From the NCBI GenBank assembly GCA_965232285.1, contig CBDDPL010000004.1:248001-312000 (forward strand): a stretch of 64,000 bases of DNA, given 5' to 3'. This document shows positions 25,569 through 33,933 of the stretch, piece after piece. The DNA is from Denitrobaculum sp965232285. GTDB lineage: Bacteria; Pseudomonadota; Alphaproteobacteria; Kiloniellales; Kiloniellaceae. Positions within the stretch are counted from its first letter, which is position 1. The number at the start of each line of letters is the position of its first letter. Position numbers and translations under genes: made by a program. Under the pieces are notes generated by a model, which saw nothing but the letters and a program-made list of their open reading frames with translations, was not told the origin of the DNA and did no database searches.

Positions 25569-26873
25569 TTAGCCCAGGACCGAGAAGCTGGAGTCCTGAT
25601 TGATCTCCCGGTTCCGCGAGTAGAAGCCGATCGAGAGCGTTTGATCGATGTTTTCCATATGGAACTGGACCGGCGTCGCATCGTGGTCGAGGCCGTTCTC
25701 GCAGGCCTCGATCAGGGTGGCCATCATCTTGCCGGCGACCGGCGCGTTCTTGAACTGGTTGCCGCTGGTGCCGATGGCGACGTAGAAGCCGGGCAGGTCT
25801 GTCTTGTCGTAGATCGGGATCCAGTCGTCCGTCACGTCGTAGAGCTCGACCACGCCCTTCATCTTCGAGGGAATGCCCATCTCGGGGAAGCGCTGTGCCA
25901 TGCGCATGGCCTGGATCTGCCACTGATCGGTGAAATCCCGATTGAAGCTGTCCGGATCGACCCATTCGCGGCTGTCGCACTCGGGGTCTTCCGAGCCGAT
26001 CAGGATGTGGTTGCCGAGCTCGGGCCGGCAGTAGGTGGCGATATCGCTGTCGGAATAGACGTAGCCGTTCTTCTCGAAGTCGAAACCCTCGGGTGAGGGG
26101 ACATGGGCGACCTCGTGACGCAGCGCGCGGGTCTTCATCTTCATGGCTTCGAAGACGCCGGCCATCTGGTTGAGTTTGCTCGAGTGCGGCCCGGCGACAT
26201 TGACCACCACCGGCGCGTCGATCTCCGTGCCGTCTTTGAGAGTGATACCGGCCACGCGCCCACCGCTCTGGCGGATCTCCGCGACCTCGGCATTGTAGAG
26301 GAATTCGGCGCCCTGCTGCTTTGCTGCGTATTCGGCGTTTTGGGCCGAGAGGGCCGGGTCGCTGACATAGCCGCCGCGCGGAAAGAAAACGCCGCCGATG
26401 ACGCTGTCACCGGTGGGCTCGCAAAAGCCCGGATCCTCCGGCCGTTTGGCGGGGCCGAAGAGATGGGTGTCCATAATCGGCAGCTTCGCCTTCATTTCCT
26501 CTGGCGTGAGGTGTTCGTAGGGGCAGCCGATCCGGTCCATGATCTCGCAGATCTTACTAAGCTCATAGTTATGCTCGGTCTTGACCACCAGACAGCCGGT
26601 GTCGTGATACTTGATCATGCCACGCGGGTCTTCGCAGCCGAGATAACCGGCCCAGTCCTTCCAATAGTACCAGCCCTCATAGGCCAGGGCGCAGGTGTCG
26701 AAGACCGAGTAATAGGTGCGGATAATGGCGCAGGAGCCCGAGGTCGAGCCGTGTCCCGCCATCGCGTTCTTGTCGACGCTGAGCGTTTTCAAGCCCTTCT
26801 TCGCCATTTCATAGGCGGTGCAGGCGCCGATCACGCCCGCGCCGATGATAATCGCGTCGTAAGATTTTCCCAT
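25569..26873 (-). CDS. FAD-dependent oxidoreductase (sarcosine oxidase beta / DAO family)
   Basis: The 434-residue protein begins at the ATG at 26873 (MGKSYDAIIIGAGVIG), because GGGAGG lies 8 nt before it; the frame is open upstream to 26927 but without support. It has the FAD dinucleotide motif GAGVIGACTAYEMA and a late GTSGNQFKNAPVAGKMMA segment, as in the DAO family. It is the first gene of the operon with the gcvT-type gene and is divergent from a LysR gene. A role in oxidising an amino acid or N-methylated glycine is likely, but the substrate is not known. Confidence 0.87.
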   Translation of the reverse strand: MGKSYDAIIIGAGVIGACTAYEMAKKGLKTLSVDKNAMAGHGSTSGSCAIIRTYYSVFDTCALAYEGWYYWKDWAGYLGCEDPRGMIKYHDTGCLVVKTEHNYELSKICEIMDRIGCPYEHLTPEEMKAKLPIMDTHLFGPAKRPEDPGFCEPTGDSVIGGVFFPRGGYVSDPALSAQNAEYAAKQQGAEFLYNAEVAEIRQSGGRVAGITLKDGTEIDAPVVVNVAGPHSSKLNQMAGVFEAMKMKTRALRHEVAHVPSPEGFDFEKNGYVYSDSDIATYCRPELGNHILIGSEDPECDSREWVDPDSFNRDFTDQWQIQAMRMAQRFPEMGIPSKMKGVVELYDVTDDWIPIYDKTDLPGFYVAIGTSGNQFKNAPVAGKMMATLIEACENGLDHDATPVQFHMENIDQTLSIGFYSRNREINQDSSFSVLG

Positions 26874-26976
26874 CTCTGATCCTCCCGGGTGCCTGCCTTC
26901 CCAAAGCAAATTTGTGCATGACTCCATTATTCGGATAAAATAATTTAATCGTATAATTGAAATCAGGAATTCTGAT

Positions 26977-27885
26977 GTGCTGACCTTGAGGGCGCTCAGA
27001 TATCTCGTCGCCGCCGCCGACCATGAGAGCGTGACCGAGGCCGCGCTGGCTCTGAACGTGTCGCAGCCGGCGATCTCGGCGGCGATTGCCCAACTCGAGG
27101 GTCACTACGCGCAGCAGATTTTCGTGCGGCGCAAGGGGCGGGGCGTCAGTCCCACGCCCTTTGGACGTGAGCTGGTGATCCGTTGCCGGCACCTGCTCAA
27201 CCACGCGGCCGAACTGGCGGCTTTCGGTCGTCAGGGGGATGCGGTCGCCGGGGAGGTTGCGCTCGGCTGCTTCGCGGAGCTGGCACCGCACTATTTGCCC
27301 GCTCTGAACAAGGCCTTCGAAGCGCGCTTTCCCAATGTCCGTGTACGCTTCCGCGAGGCAGGCTTCGATGAGTTGCCGCGCCTGCTGGAAGCCGGCAGCA
27401 TCGATCTGATGCTCGACTACGACATCGGCCTGCCGGAGGAAATCGAACAGGTCACCCTGACGGCGCTGGCGCCCTATGTTCTGCTACCGGCGGGGCACCG
27501 CTGGGCCAGCCGGAAGCGGCTTAGTCTGGAAACGATCGTGAGCGAACCCCTGGTGCTGGCCAGTGACAGCCAGAGCCGGCGCTATCTGCTCGATCTCTTT
27601 CACCGTCGGGGACTGAATCCCGAGGTGGCCCGGACGGCGGAATCCTTCGAGACCCTGCGCGGGTTGGTGGCCAACGGCTATGGCATCTCCGTGGTACACA
27701 GCCGGCCCGCCTCCGACGTGAGCTATGACGGCTCTGCGCTGGCCTCCGTGCCGATCGCCAGGGTCGAACCGACCCATCGGATTCTGCTGGCCTGGACCCG
27801 GCGCTTTCCCCTGTCTCCGGCGGCTGAGGCCTATCGGGATTTCACGGTTGAATGGTTTAAGCCGAAAGCTGACGAAGGCCGATAG
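26977..27885 (+). CDS. LysR-family transcriptional regulator
   Basis: The 302-residue protein starts at GTG 26977 and opens with LTLRALRYLVAAADHESVTE, then the helix-turn-helix (AALALNVSQPAISAAIAQLEG). A substrate-binding domain follows at about residues 90-295. It is divergent from the FAD oxidoreductase-gcvT-lysE operon with a 103-bp AT-rich gap, the classical LysR arrangement, so it probably controls that operon in response to the substrate or a product. Confidence 0.92.
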   Translation: MLTLRALRYLVAAADHESVTEAALALNVSQPAISAAIAQLEGHYAQQIFVRRKGRGVSPTPFGRELVIRCRHLLNHAAELAAFGRQGDAVAGEVALGCFAELAPHYLPALNKAFEARFPNVRVRFREAGFDELPRLLEAGSIDLMLDYDIGLPEEIEQVTLTALAPYVLLPAGHRWASRKRLSLETIVSEPLVLASDSQSRRYLLDLFHRRGLNPEVARTAESFETLRGLVANGYGISVVHSRPASDVSYDGSALASVPIARVEPTHRILLAWTRRFPLSPAAEAYRDFTVEWFKPKADEGR

Positions 27886-27892
27886 TCATAGG

Positions 27893-27941
27893 TTGACAGA
27901 CATCATGTTATCGATAACACTGTTTGATGTTAGCGATAACT
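27893..27941 (+). promoter_or_regulatory. Promoter and two LacI-type operators of the sugar-acid ABC transporter operon
   Basis: A -35-like TTGACA at 27893-27898 is followed by a perfect palindrome TGTTATCGATAACA (27906-27919) and a second site TGTTAGCGATAACT (27928-27941). The centres are 22 bp apart, about two helical turns, so two dimers could bind on one face. The core TATCGATA is also present in the palindrome between ltnD and lacI, so the LacI protein encoded at 35.0 kb is the likely binder. Confidence 0.7.
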
Positions 27942-28152
27942 TCAAACCGCCGTCGGGAAGCAAAAAATCAAACGGTGGGGCTTTGGGAGGTGCCGAAGTT
28001 ATCTCGCATCGTGAAGGTCTTTTCGGTCCTCGACTGCCGTAAGCCACATGGCTCTGTTGAGGTTCCTGTAGAGGCCGCCACTTAAACCTCCTCACCGTTC
28101 CGCGCCAGTTTTCTGAAGTTGCGGACAAGAGACACGGATAGGAGGCAGTTAC

Positions 28153-28917
28153 GTGTCCAGCGAAAACCCGATCATCTCGATGCGGGGAATCACGAAACGC
28201 TTCGGTGGCGTCACGGCGCTGCAGGACGTTGATCTCGACGTCCGGCCCGGGGAAGTGCTGGCGATCGTCGGCGACAACGGGGCCGGCAAATCCACGCTGA
28301 TCAAGATACTGACCGGCGTTTATCAGCCGACGGAAGGCAGCATCGAAATGGACGGCAGGCCGCTGTCCATGAACAGCCATTCCGAAGCCATCGAACTTGG
28401 GATCGATGCGGTCTATCAGACGCTCGCGCTGGCGGATCATCTGGACCCGGCTGCCAACATGTTTCTTGGCTCAGAGCTCACCAAATCCTTCCTGGGCTTT
28501 CAGTACCTCGATAACGCCAAGATGCGGGCGGAGGCGGAGCGGGTGCTGCTTGAGCGTCTGGGCGTGCGCCTGAAGTCCATGGACGTTCCCACCGAGAGCC
28601 TTTCCGGCGGACAGCGCCAGGCGGTTGCCATCGCCCGCGCCGTCTATCACTCGGACCTCCGGGTTCTGGTGATGGATGAACCGACGGCGGCGCTGGGACC
28701 ACAGGAAACGGCGCGGACCCTGAAACTGATCGAGGTGCTGCGGCAGGAAGGACTCGCCATCGTCCTGATCAGCCATTCGCTGGACGACGTCTTCGCCGTA
28801 TCGGATCGTATCCAGGTCATGCGGCGCGGGCGCCGTGTCGATGTGGTCACCACCAAAGATTCGTCGCGGCAGGAAGTTCTGGGTTTGATCGTCGGGGCGG
28901 CCGAAGCCGCCGCCTGA
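28153..28917 (+). CDS. Sugar-type ABC transporter ATP-binding protein (single-domain)
   Basis: The 254-residue ATPase starts at GTG 28153. Walker A is GDNGAGKSTL (about residue 41), the signature is LSGGQRQAVAIARAV and Walker B is LRVLVMDEPTAAL, followed by the switch His in ISHSL. It has one ATPase domain, unlike the double-domain RbsA/XylG type, so two copies are needed per transporter. It is the first gene of an operon with a RbsC-type permease and a LuxP-like binding protein. Two LacI-type operators stand in front of it. Confidence 0.92.
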   Translation: MSSENPIISMRGITKRFGGVTALQDVDLDVRPGEVLAIVGDNGAGKSTLIKILTGVYQPTEGSIEMDGRPLSMNSHSEAIELGIDAVYQTLALADHLDPAANMFLGSELTKSFLGFQYLDNAKMRAEAERVLLERLGVRLKSMDVPTESLSGGQRQAVAIARAVYHSDLRVLVMDEPTAALGPQETARTLKLIEVLRQEGLAIVLISHSLDDVFAVSDRIQVMRRGRRVDVVTTKDSSRQEVLGLIVGAAEAAA

Positions 28918-28934
28918 ACAGGAGAAAATTACGG

Positions 28935-30050
28935 ATGTCCGCATCTGCCTCGAAAGGCCTGCAGGAACGGCTCGAACCCTATCTGGCGATCATCGGGCCC
29001 ATGGCGATGATCCTGATGATTCTCGCCTTTATGGGGGTGGCGGAGCCGACGCGATATTTCCGCCTTTCGAACCTCAACATCATCCTGCTGGAGGCCGCGC
29101 TCTACATGCCGCTGGCCATGGCCATGACCTTCGTCATCACCCAGCGCGGTATCGATCTTTCTATCGGCTCGGTGGCCGCCCTGACCGGGATCATCATGGC
29201 CTTCGCGATCAAGGAGTTCGGGTTTCCGGCCTGGGTCGCGATTCCGCTGGCGATTGCCATTGGCGGCCTGTTCGGGCTGATCAACGGCCTGGTGATCACC
29301 AAGTTCCGGGTGCCCGACCTGATCGGCACCCTGGCCATGGATCTGGTCTATCGCGGCTTCGCCCTGGTGCTGGCGAAGGGCCTGGTGCTGGCGCGCTTCC
29401 CGGATCTCGTGACCGAGATCGGGCGCGGCCGGCTTCCGGGCTTCCTGCCGATCCCGGTGCTGATCGGCATCGCATCGCTGGTGATCGGCGCCTTCCTGCT
29501 GCGGCGCAGTTGGTTCGGACGCTACTCGATCGCGATCGGCTCCAATCCGGAATCCGCCGAGATGACCGGTATCGCGGTGAACCGCTACAAGGTCTACGCC
29601 TATGTCCTGATGGGGGCCATGGCCGGGCTCGCCGGCGTCATGCTGACCGGCAAGCTCAATGCCATCCAGGCGACCTCTGCCCCTTACTTCAATCTGCATG
29701 TTATTGCGGCGGTCGTGGTCGGCGGCACCTCGCTCTTCGGCGGGCGTGCCTACATGCTGGGCTCCTTCGCCGGCGTTCTGCTGCTCTCCATGATGATCAA
29801 CGCGCTGGTGACCCTGCGCATCGAGTTCTTCTGGCAATCGGTCGCCTCGGGCGTGGTGATTATTCTCTCGGTGGCCTTCTACACCTGGCTGCAGAAGAAA
29901 GACCGTGACGGTGCCAAGGGCCTGCTGAGCAGCCTGACCACACCCGACAACCTCAAGCTTGCGAAACTCGGTGGCGGGATCGCGCTGGTGATTGCCCTGC
30001 TTTGGGTCGTTGGCTCGCTGCTGTCCACAGGCGCGGTGCCAAGCGGTTGA
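28935..30050 (+). CDS. RbsC-type ABC transporter permease
   Basis: The 371-residue protein has about nine to ten membrane helices and family motifs TQRGIDLSIGSVAALTGI, the EAA-like loop (GSNPESAEMTGI) and VVVGGTSLFGGRAYMLGSF. It belongs to the branched ribose/xylose/AI-2 permease group. It follows the ATPase gene by 17 bp and is followed after 46 bp by the binding-protein gene. As no second permease is seen, it probably forms a homodimer. Confidence 0.92.
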   Translation: MSASASKGLQERLEPYLAIIGPMAMILMILAFMGVAEPTRYFRLSNLNIILLEAALYMPLAMAMTFVITQRGIDLSIGSVAALTGIIMAFAIKEFGFPAWVAIPLAIAIGGLFGLINGLVITKFRVPDLIGTLAMDLVYRGFALVLAKGLVLARFPDLVTEIGRGRLPGFLPIPVLIGIASLVIGAFLLRRSWFGRYSIAIGSNPESAEMTGIAVNRYKVYAYVLMGAMAGLAGVMLTGKLNAIQATSAPYFNLHVIAAVVVGGTSLFGGRAYMLGSFAGVLLLSMMINALVTLRIEFFWQSVASGVVIILSVAFYTWLQKKDRDGAKGLLSSLTTPDNLKLAKLGGGIALVIALLWVVGSLLSTGAVPSG

Positions 30051-30096
30051 CGGCGTATTCAAAGGAAAGAGATTCCATCAAGTCTGGGAGGAAAAA

Positions 30097-31251
30097 ATGA
30101 CAAGAAAAGCTTCGAAACTCTTCGCTTCGGCGACAGCCCTCTGTGCCTCTGCCATGATGGCGGGCTCCCTCGCGGCGCAGGACCTGCCTTTGAAAGCTCT
30201 GCCCGGGGACGCGGATCGCGACCACTGGCTGCCGGAGCAGGTCAACGCACCCGGCAAGCTGGAGGCGCTTCAGGCCGCAACCGGCGGCGAAGCCGTGAAG
30301 TTCACCGGCAACCTGGACAAGCCGGTCCAGATCGCCCTGATCTATCCTTCGGCCGATGTGTCGGATTTCTGGGCGCGCAACTATCTCGCGCTGACCAAGC
30401 GGCTCGACCAGCTCGGCATCAAGTACGAAACCACCGAGTTCGCATCCCGGCAGATCGAGCATTCCCTGCAGTCGACCTATGCGACCCAGGTGGAGCAGGA
30501 TGCCGATCTCTATGACTACGTCATCTTCGGCCCTTCCGAGCTGGCGACCCAGGCCGACAATATCGAGAAGCTCTCCGGCAATGAGAACTTCGTCACCTAT
30601 GTCTGGGCTTTCCACACCCCGCTGAAGCACTTTAAGCAGCAGCCGGCGGTCTGGTTCGATTTCTCCTCAGCTTACGGCGCGCAGGTAATTTGCAGCTACA
30701 TGATCGAGCGTCTCGGCAAGGACGTGACCTACGCCATGAACCGCGGTATCCCCGGTGTGACCGACAACCAGCGCTCCGGCGACTTCAAGGACTGCGTGGC
30801 TGAAAAGGGCAACTGGACCGTCGCCTACGAGCATTATGGCGAGTATCAGCGCGAAGGCGGCTTTGCCGGCACCAACCTGATCATGCAGGCCTATCCGGAA
30901 GCGACCGTGATCCACAACGCGAACACTGCCATGGCCATGGGCTCGGTCGAAGCGCAGGTGGCGGCCGAGAAGCACAAGGAGGTCTTCTCCACGGGCTGGG
31001 GCGGCACCGGGCTTGAGCTTGACGCCATCCGCCGCGGCGAACTGAATGCCACGCCCATGCGCATGGGCGATGACGTCGGGGCCGCGACGGCCGAGGCGAT
31101 CAAGGCTGATCTCGAAGGGCGCTCGGAAGAGCTGCCGCTGGTGTTCCTTGGCCGGATTACCGTGGCGCACGACCAGCTAACCAACGAGCAGATCGACAAC
31201 CTGGAGAAAGAGGCCTTCCGTTTCTCCGGTGTCGGGGCGCTCAAGCGCTAG
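30097..31251 (+). CDS. LuxP-like periplasmic binding protein of the sugar-acid ABC transporter
   Basis: The 384-residue protein starts at ATG 30097 after GGGAGG and has a signal peptide (about residues 1-27, ending LAAQ). It resembles Vibrio LuxP, the AI-2 receptor: YPSADVSDFW (83-92) corresponds to LuxP YPGQQVSDYW, TGWGGTGLELDAI (299 on) to NGWGGGSAELDAI, and RMGDDVG (322 on) to RMNDDTG. Of the LuxP AI-2 contacts, the Ser and Trp of VSDFW, the Arg in NQRSGD (226), Trp301 and Arg322 are kept. The LuxP Gln77 is Asp87 here and Asp267 is Ala278, so the ligand is unlikely to be borated AI-2. Context points to a four-carbon sugar acid such as L-threonate. Its stop overlaps the stop of the convergent otnI gene. 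Confidence 0.85.
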   Translation: MTRKASKLFASATALCASAMMAGSLAAQDLPLKALPGDADRDHWLPEQVNAPGKLEALQAATGGEAVKFTGNLDKPVQIALIYPSADVSDFWARNYLALTKRLDQLGIKYETTEFASRQIEHSLQSTYATQVEQDADLYDYVIFGPSELATQADNIEKLSGNENFVTYVWAFHTPLKHFKQQPAVWFDFSSAYGAQVICSYMIERLGKDVTYAMNRGIPGVTDNQRSGDFKDCVAEKGNWTVAYEHYGEYQREGGFAGTNLIMQAYPEATVIHNANTAMAMGSVEAQVAAEKHKEVFSTGWGGTGLELDAIRRGELNATPMRMGDDVGAATAEAIKADLEGRSEELPLVFLGRITVAHDQLTNEQIDNLEKEAFRFSGVGALKR

Positions 31252-32012
31252 GTCAGAATTTTCATCCAACCCAGGCCGGCTTCCGTCGTGGTGGCCGGCC
31301 TGTATTCTGCGCCGACCGGGCTATCAAAGCCGAGCGCGCGGATCGTCCGCATGACGTGACGATAGTCCAGTTCGCCATCGTCCGGTTCGCCGCGCGAGGG
31401 CACCGCCGCGATCTGGATATGGCCGATGTGCGGCATGAACTGCTCCAGGCGCCGGGTCACATCACCCTGCATGATCTGGATGTGGTAGCAGTCGAACATC
31501 AGCTTGAGGTTCGCTGCGGCGACCGCGGTAATGATCTCGGCGGCCTGGTCCGCAGTCTGCAGGAAGTAACCCGGCGCGTCGTGGTGGTTTAGGGGTTCGA
31601 TCAAGATCGTGATGCCCTGTGGGGCCGCTGAACGACAGGCGTAGCGCAGATTTTCAATGAAGGTCTGCCGGGCTGTGTCTCCCTCCGCGAAGCCGGCCAT
31701 GACGTGAATGTTCGGCGTCTCGATGGTGCTGGCGTAGGCAATGGCCTGATCTATGGCTGCCCGGGCTTCCTCTTCGCGGCCAGGCAGTGCCGCCAGACCA
31801 TTGTCGCCGGCCGTGGTATCGCCACGGACCGTATTCAGGCCCAGCATGCGCAGGCCGGTCTCTTCCAGGGCCGCTGTTATGTCCTCCGGCGGCGTGTCGT
31901 AGGGCCAGTGGCACTCGACGGCATCGAAGCCGGCCCGAGCGGCAGCCCGGATGCCCTCCGGTAAGGACAGCTCTTTCCATAAAAAACCAAGGTTGGCGGA
32001 GAATCCGGTCAT
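31248..32012 (-). CDS. otnI: 2-oxo-tetronate isomerase (hydroxypyruvate isomerase family)
   Basis: The 254-residue TIM-barrel enzyme converts 2-oxo-tetronate to 3-oxo-tetronate in the L-threonate pathway. Likely metal and acid residues are visible in ILIEPLNHHDAPGYF (Glu), LMFDCYHIQIMQGD (Asp, His), GHIQIAAVPSRGEPDDGELD (Gln) and GAEYRP (Glu). The ATG at 32012 shares its A with the TGA of the upstream otnC gene (TGATG), so it is preferred to the longer TTG start at 32021. It is the last gene of the ltnD-otnK-otnC-otnI operon and its stop codon overlaps that of the transporter operon (CTAG). Classical hydroxypyruvate isomerase is the alternative, but the neighbours favour OtnI. Confidence 0.85.
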   Translation of the reverse strand: MTGFSANLGFLWKELSLPEGIRAAARAGFDAVECHWPYDTPPEDITAALEETGLRMLGLNTVRGDTTAGDNGLAALPGREEEARAAIDQAIAYASTIETPNIHVMAGFAEGDTARQTFIENLRYACRSAAPQGITILIEPLNHHDAPGYFLQTADQAAEIITAVAAANLKLMFDCYHIQIMQGDVTRRLEQFMPHIGHIQIAAVPSRGEPDDGELDYRHVMRTIRALGFDSPVGAEYRPATTTEAGLGWMKILT

Positions 32013-32662
32013 CAGTCCCAATCCACGTCAAATTTGTCCACGATTGCGCCGATCTGTGCCGCGTTGAGCAGGGCAGGGTTGGCACCGCGTGTCAGGAGGG
32101 CGAGCTTCGCCGTCTCTTCCAGCTCTTCGATGGCATAGACCGCCGCTTCCAGATCCTTGCCGGCTACGACAGGACCATGATTTGCCAGTACAACGGCGCT
32201 GCGTTTCCCCGCCAGTCCCTTGATCGCGTCACCCATGGCCGGGTCGCCCGGCATGAAGTAGGGCAGCAGCTTGACCTTGCCCAGGCGCATGACGGAATAG
32301 GCCGTCAGCGGCGGCAGCATGTTCTCCGGATCGATCTCGGGCAGCAGCGAAAGGGCGACCGAATGGCTGGAGTGCAGATGCACCACCGCGCCGGTTTTCG
32401 CGCCGCGCGTTTCATAGAAGGCGGCATGCAGCGGCATTTCCTTGGTCGGTTTGTCTCCACCGATGTGATTGCCCCCGGTATCGAAGAGCGACAGGCGCGC
32501 GGGGTCCAGGAACCCGAAGCAGGAACCCGTGGGTGAGACCAGCAGGCGGCCATCGGAAAGCCGGGCCGAGACATTGCCGGAGGCGCCACCCGTCAGGCCG
32601 CGGTCGAACATGGATTTCGCGAGACGACACATGTCCTCTCGGATCTGGGCTTCTTCGCTCAT
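32012..32662 (-). CDS. otnC: 3-oxo-tetronate 4-phosphate decarboxylase (class II aldolase family)
   Basis: The 216-residue protein has the class II aldolase/adducin fold. Zinc ligands are in VVHLHSSHS and NHGPVV, and the acidic residue is in TKEMPLHAAFY. In the tetronate pathway this family (OtnC/LtnC type) decarboxylates 3-oxo-tetronate 4-phosphate to dihydroxyacetone phosphate. The ATG overlaps the stop of the kinase gene by 4 bp (ATGA). Other members of the fold, such as L-fuculose-phosphate aldolase, are the alternative, but the gene order ltnD-otnK-otnC-otnI is diagnostic. Confidence 0.87.
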   Translation of the reverse strand: MSEEAQIREDMCRLAKSMFDRGLTGGASGNVSARLSDGRLLVSPTGSCFGFLDPARLSLFDTGGNHIGGDKPTKEMPLHAAFYETRGAKTGAVVHLHSSHSVALSLLPEIDPENMLPPLTAYSVMRLGKVKLLPYFMPGDPAMGDAIKGLAGKRSAVVLANHGPVVAGKDLEAAVYAIEELEETAKLALLTRGANPALLNAAQIGAIVDKFDVDWD

Positions 32663-33933
32663 TGTGCGTCCAGCATTGCCAGAGCGCGAGCGAAGAAATC
32701 TTCCTGCCCGAAGTTACCCGATTTCAGGGTCAGGGCGATGTCCTGTCCCGCGCTGCTGCACCAGGTCCAGGGCACGCCGGGGGCGATCTCGGGGCCGATG
32801 GTCATCTGCTTGACGCCGAGGGCATTGGTGACGGCGCCTGAGGTCTCACCACCCGCGACCACGAAGCGCCGCACGCCGACCTCCCTGGCCTGGAGTGCCA
32901 GGTCGGCGAGGCTGTCCTCGACGATCTTGCCGGCGCGCTCGACTCCGAGCCGCTCTTGCGCAGCCGAGACCTCGGCCGGCTCCGCCGTGGCGTAGATCAT
33001 CTTGGGGGCCTCGGCGGGCTGTTCCGCCAGCCACTGCTTTGCGCCTGAGGCGCCCTCGTTTGCGAGCGTGAGCGGGTCCAGCTTGAAGCTGCTGGCGCGC
33101 GCTGCATAGGCCGCGACCTGCTTTCGGGTCATGGCGGAGCAACTGCCGGAGAGCACGATCTGGCCTTCGGCAAGGCTTGGCGTGACGGGCTTTGGCGCGT
33201 CTGCCGAGAGGACGCCGTCGGCCAGATAGAGACCGGGCAGAGGCATGGCGATGGCGCTGCCGCCGGTCATCAAGGGCATATCCCGGCAGGCTTCGGAAAT
33301 GACCGCCAGATCGCCATTGGCGACGGCATCCACCACCACATGAGCGATGCCTTCAGCTTTGAGTTCGCCGAGACGCGCGCGCAAGGCGTCGACGCCGCGT
33401 TCGACCACCAAGCGGTTGGCCAGGCCGACCTTTCCGGTCACCTGGGGTTCCAGCAGCCGCGTGAGGTTGGAATCGCGCATCGGCGTCAGCGGGTGGTCCT
33501 TCATGGGACTTTCGTGCAGCGGCTGCTCGCCGACGAAGAGGTTGCCCATGAAGATCGCGCGGCTGTTTTCCGGGAAGGCGGGGCAGTAGATGGTCTGATC
33601 GCAGTCCAACTCTGCCATCAGGGCTTCGGCCACCGGTCCGATGTTGCCTTTCGCGGTGCTGTCGAAGGTGGAGCAGTACTTCCAGAAAAAGCGCGATGCG
33701 CCCGCCGCGCGCAGCCAGGCCAGAGCGGCTTTGGTCTCCGCGACGGCATCCTCGACCGGCGCGGTCCGGCACTTCAGGGCAATGACCTCGAAGCTTGAGG
33801 TCTCGACCGCGTCGGGTGCTTCATCCGGCACGCCCAATCTGAGTGAAACCCGGACGCCGCTGCGGGCCAGCAGGCCGGCCAGATCGGTGGCGCCGGTGAA
33901 ATCGTCGGCGATGCTGCCCAGTACGACGGTCAT
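32659..33933 (-). CDS. otnK: 3-oxo-tetronate kinase (DUF1537 four-carbon acid sugar kinase)
   Basis: The 424-residue kinase has the N-terminal family motif IADDFTGATDLAGLL (residues 7-21) and the C-terminal nucleotide-binding motif VVAGGETSGAVTNALGV (about 365-381). DUF1537 enzymes phosphorylate four-carbon sugar acids; OtnK acts on 3-oxo-tetronate at the 4-position. Its start overlaps the ltnD stop by 4 bp and its end overlaps otnC, so the operon is translationally coupled throughout. D-threonate kinase (DtnK) is the main alternative, but the linked aldolase and isomerase suit OtnK. Confidence 0.9.
   Translation of the reverse strand: MTVVLGSIADDFTGATDLAGLLARSGVRVSLRLGVPDEAPDAVETSSFEVIALKCRTAPVEDAVAETKAALAWLRAAGASRFFWKYCSTFDSTAKGNIGPVAEALMAELDCDQTIYCPAFPENSRAIFMGNLFVGEQPLHESPMKDHPLTPMRDSNLTRLLEPQVTGKVGLANRLVVERGVDALRARLGELKAEGIAHVVVDAVANGDLAVISEACRDMPLMTGGSAIAMPLPGLYLADGVLSADAPKPVTPSLAEGQIVLSGSCSAMTRKQVAAYAARASSFKLDPLTLANEGASGAKQWLAEQPAEAPKMIYATAEPAEVSAAQERLGVERAGKIVEDSLADLALQAREVGVRRFVVAGGETSGAVTNALGVKQMTIGPEIAPGVPWTWCSSAGQDIALTLKSGNFGQEDFFARALAMLDAQ

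Noticed and set aside
28929..30062. Minus-strand frame across the RbsC-type permease gene
   Set aside because: Rich in His, Gln and Asp as expected for the reverse of a membrane protein; no motif.
30097..31251. Interpretation as a true AI-2 receptor of quorum sensing
   Set aside because: Two LuxP ligand contacts are changed, there is no LuxQ-type kinase nearby, and all neighbours belong to sugar-acid catabolism.
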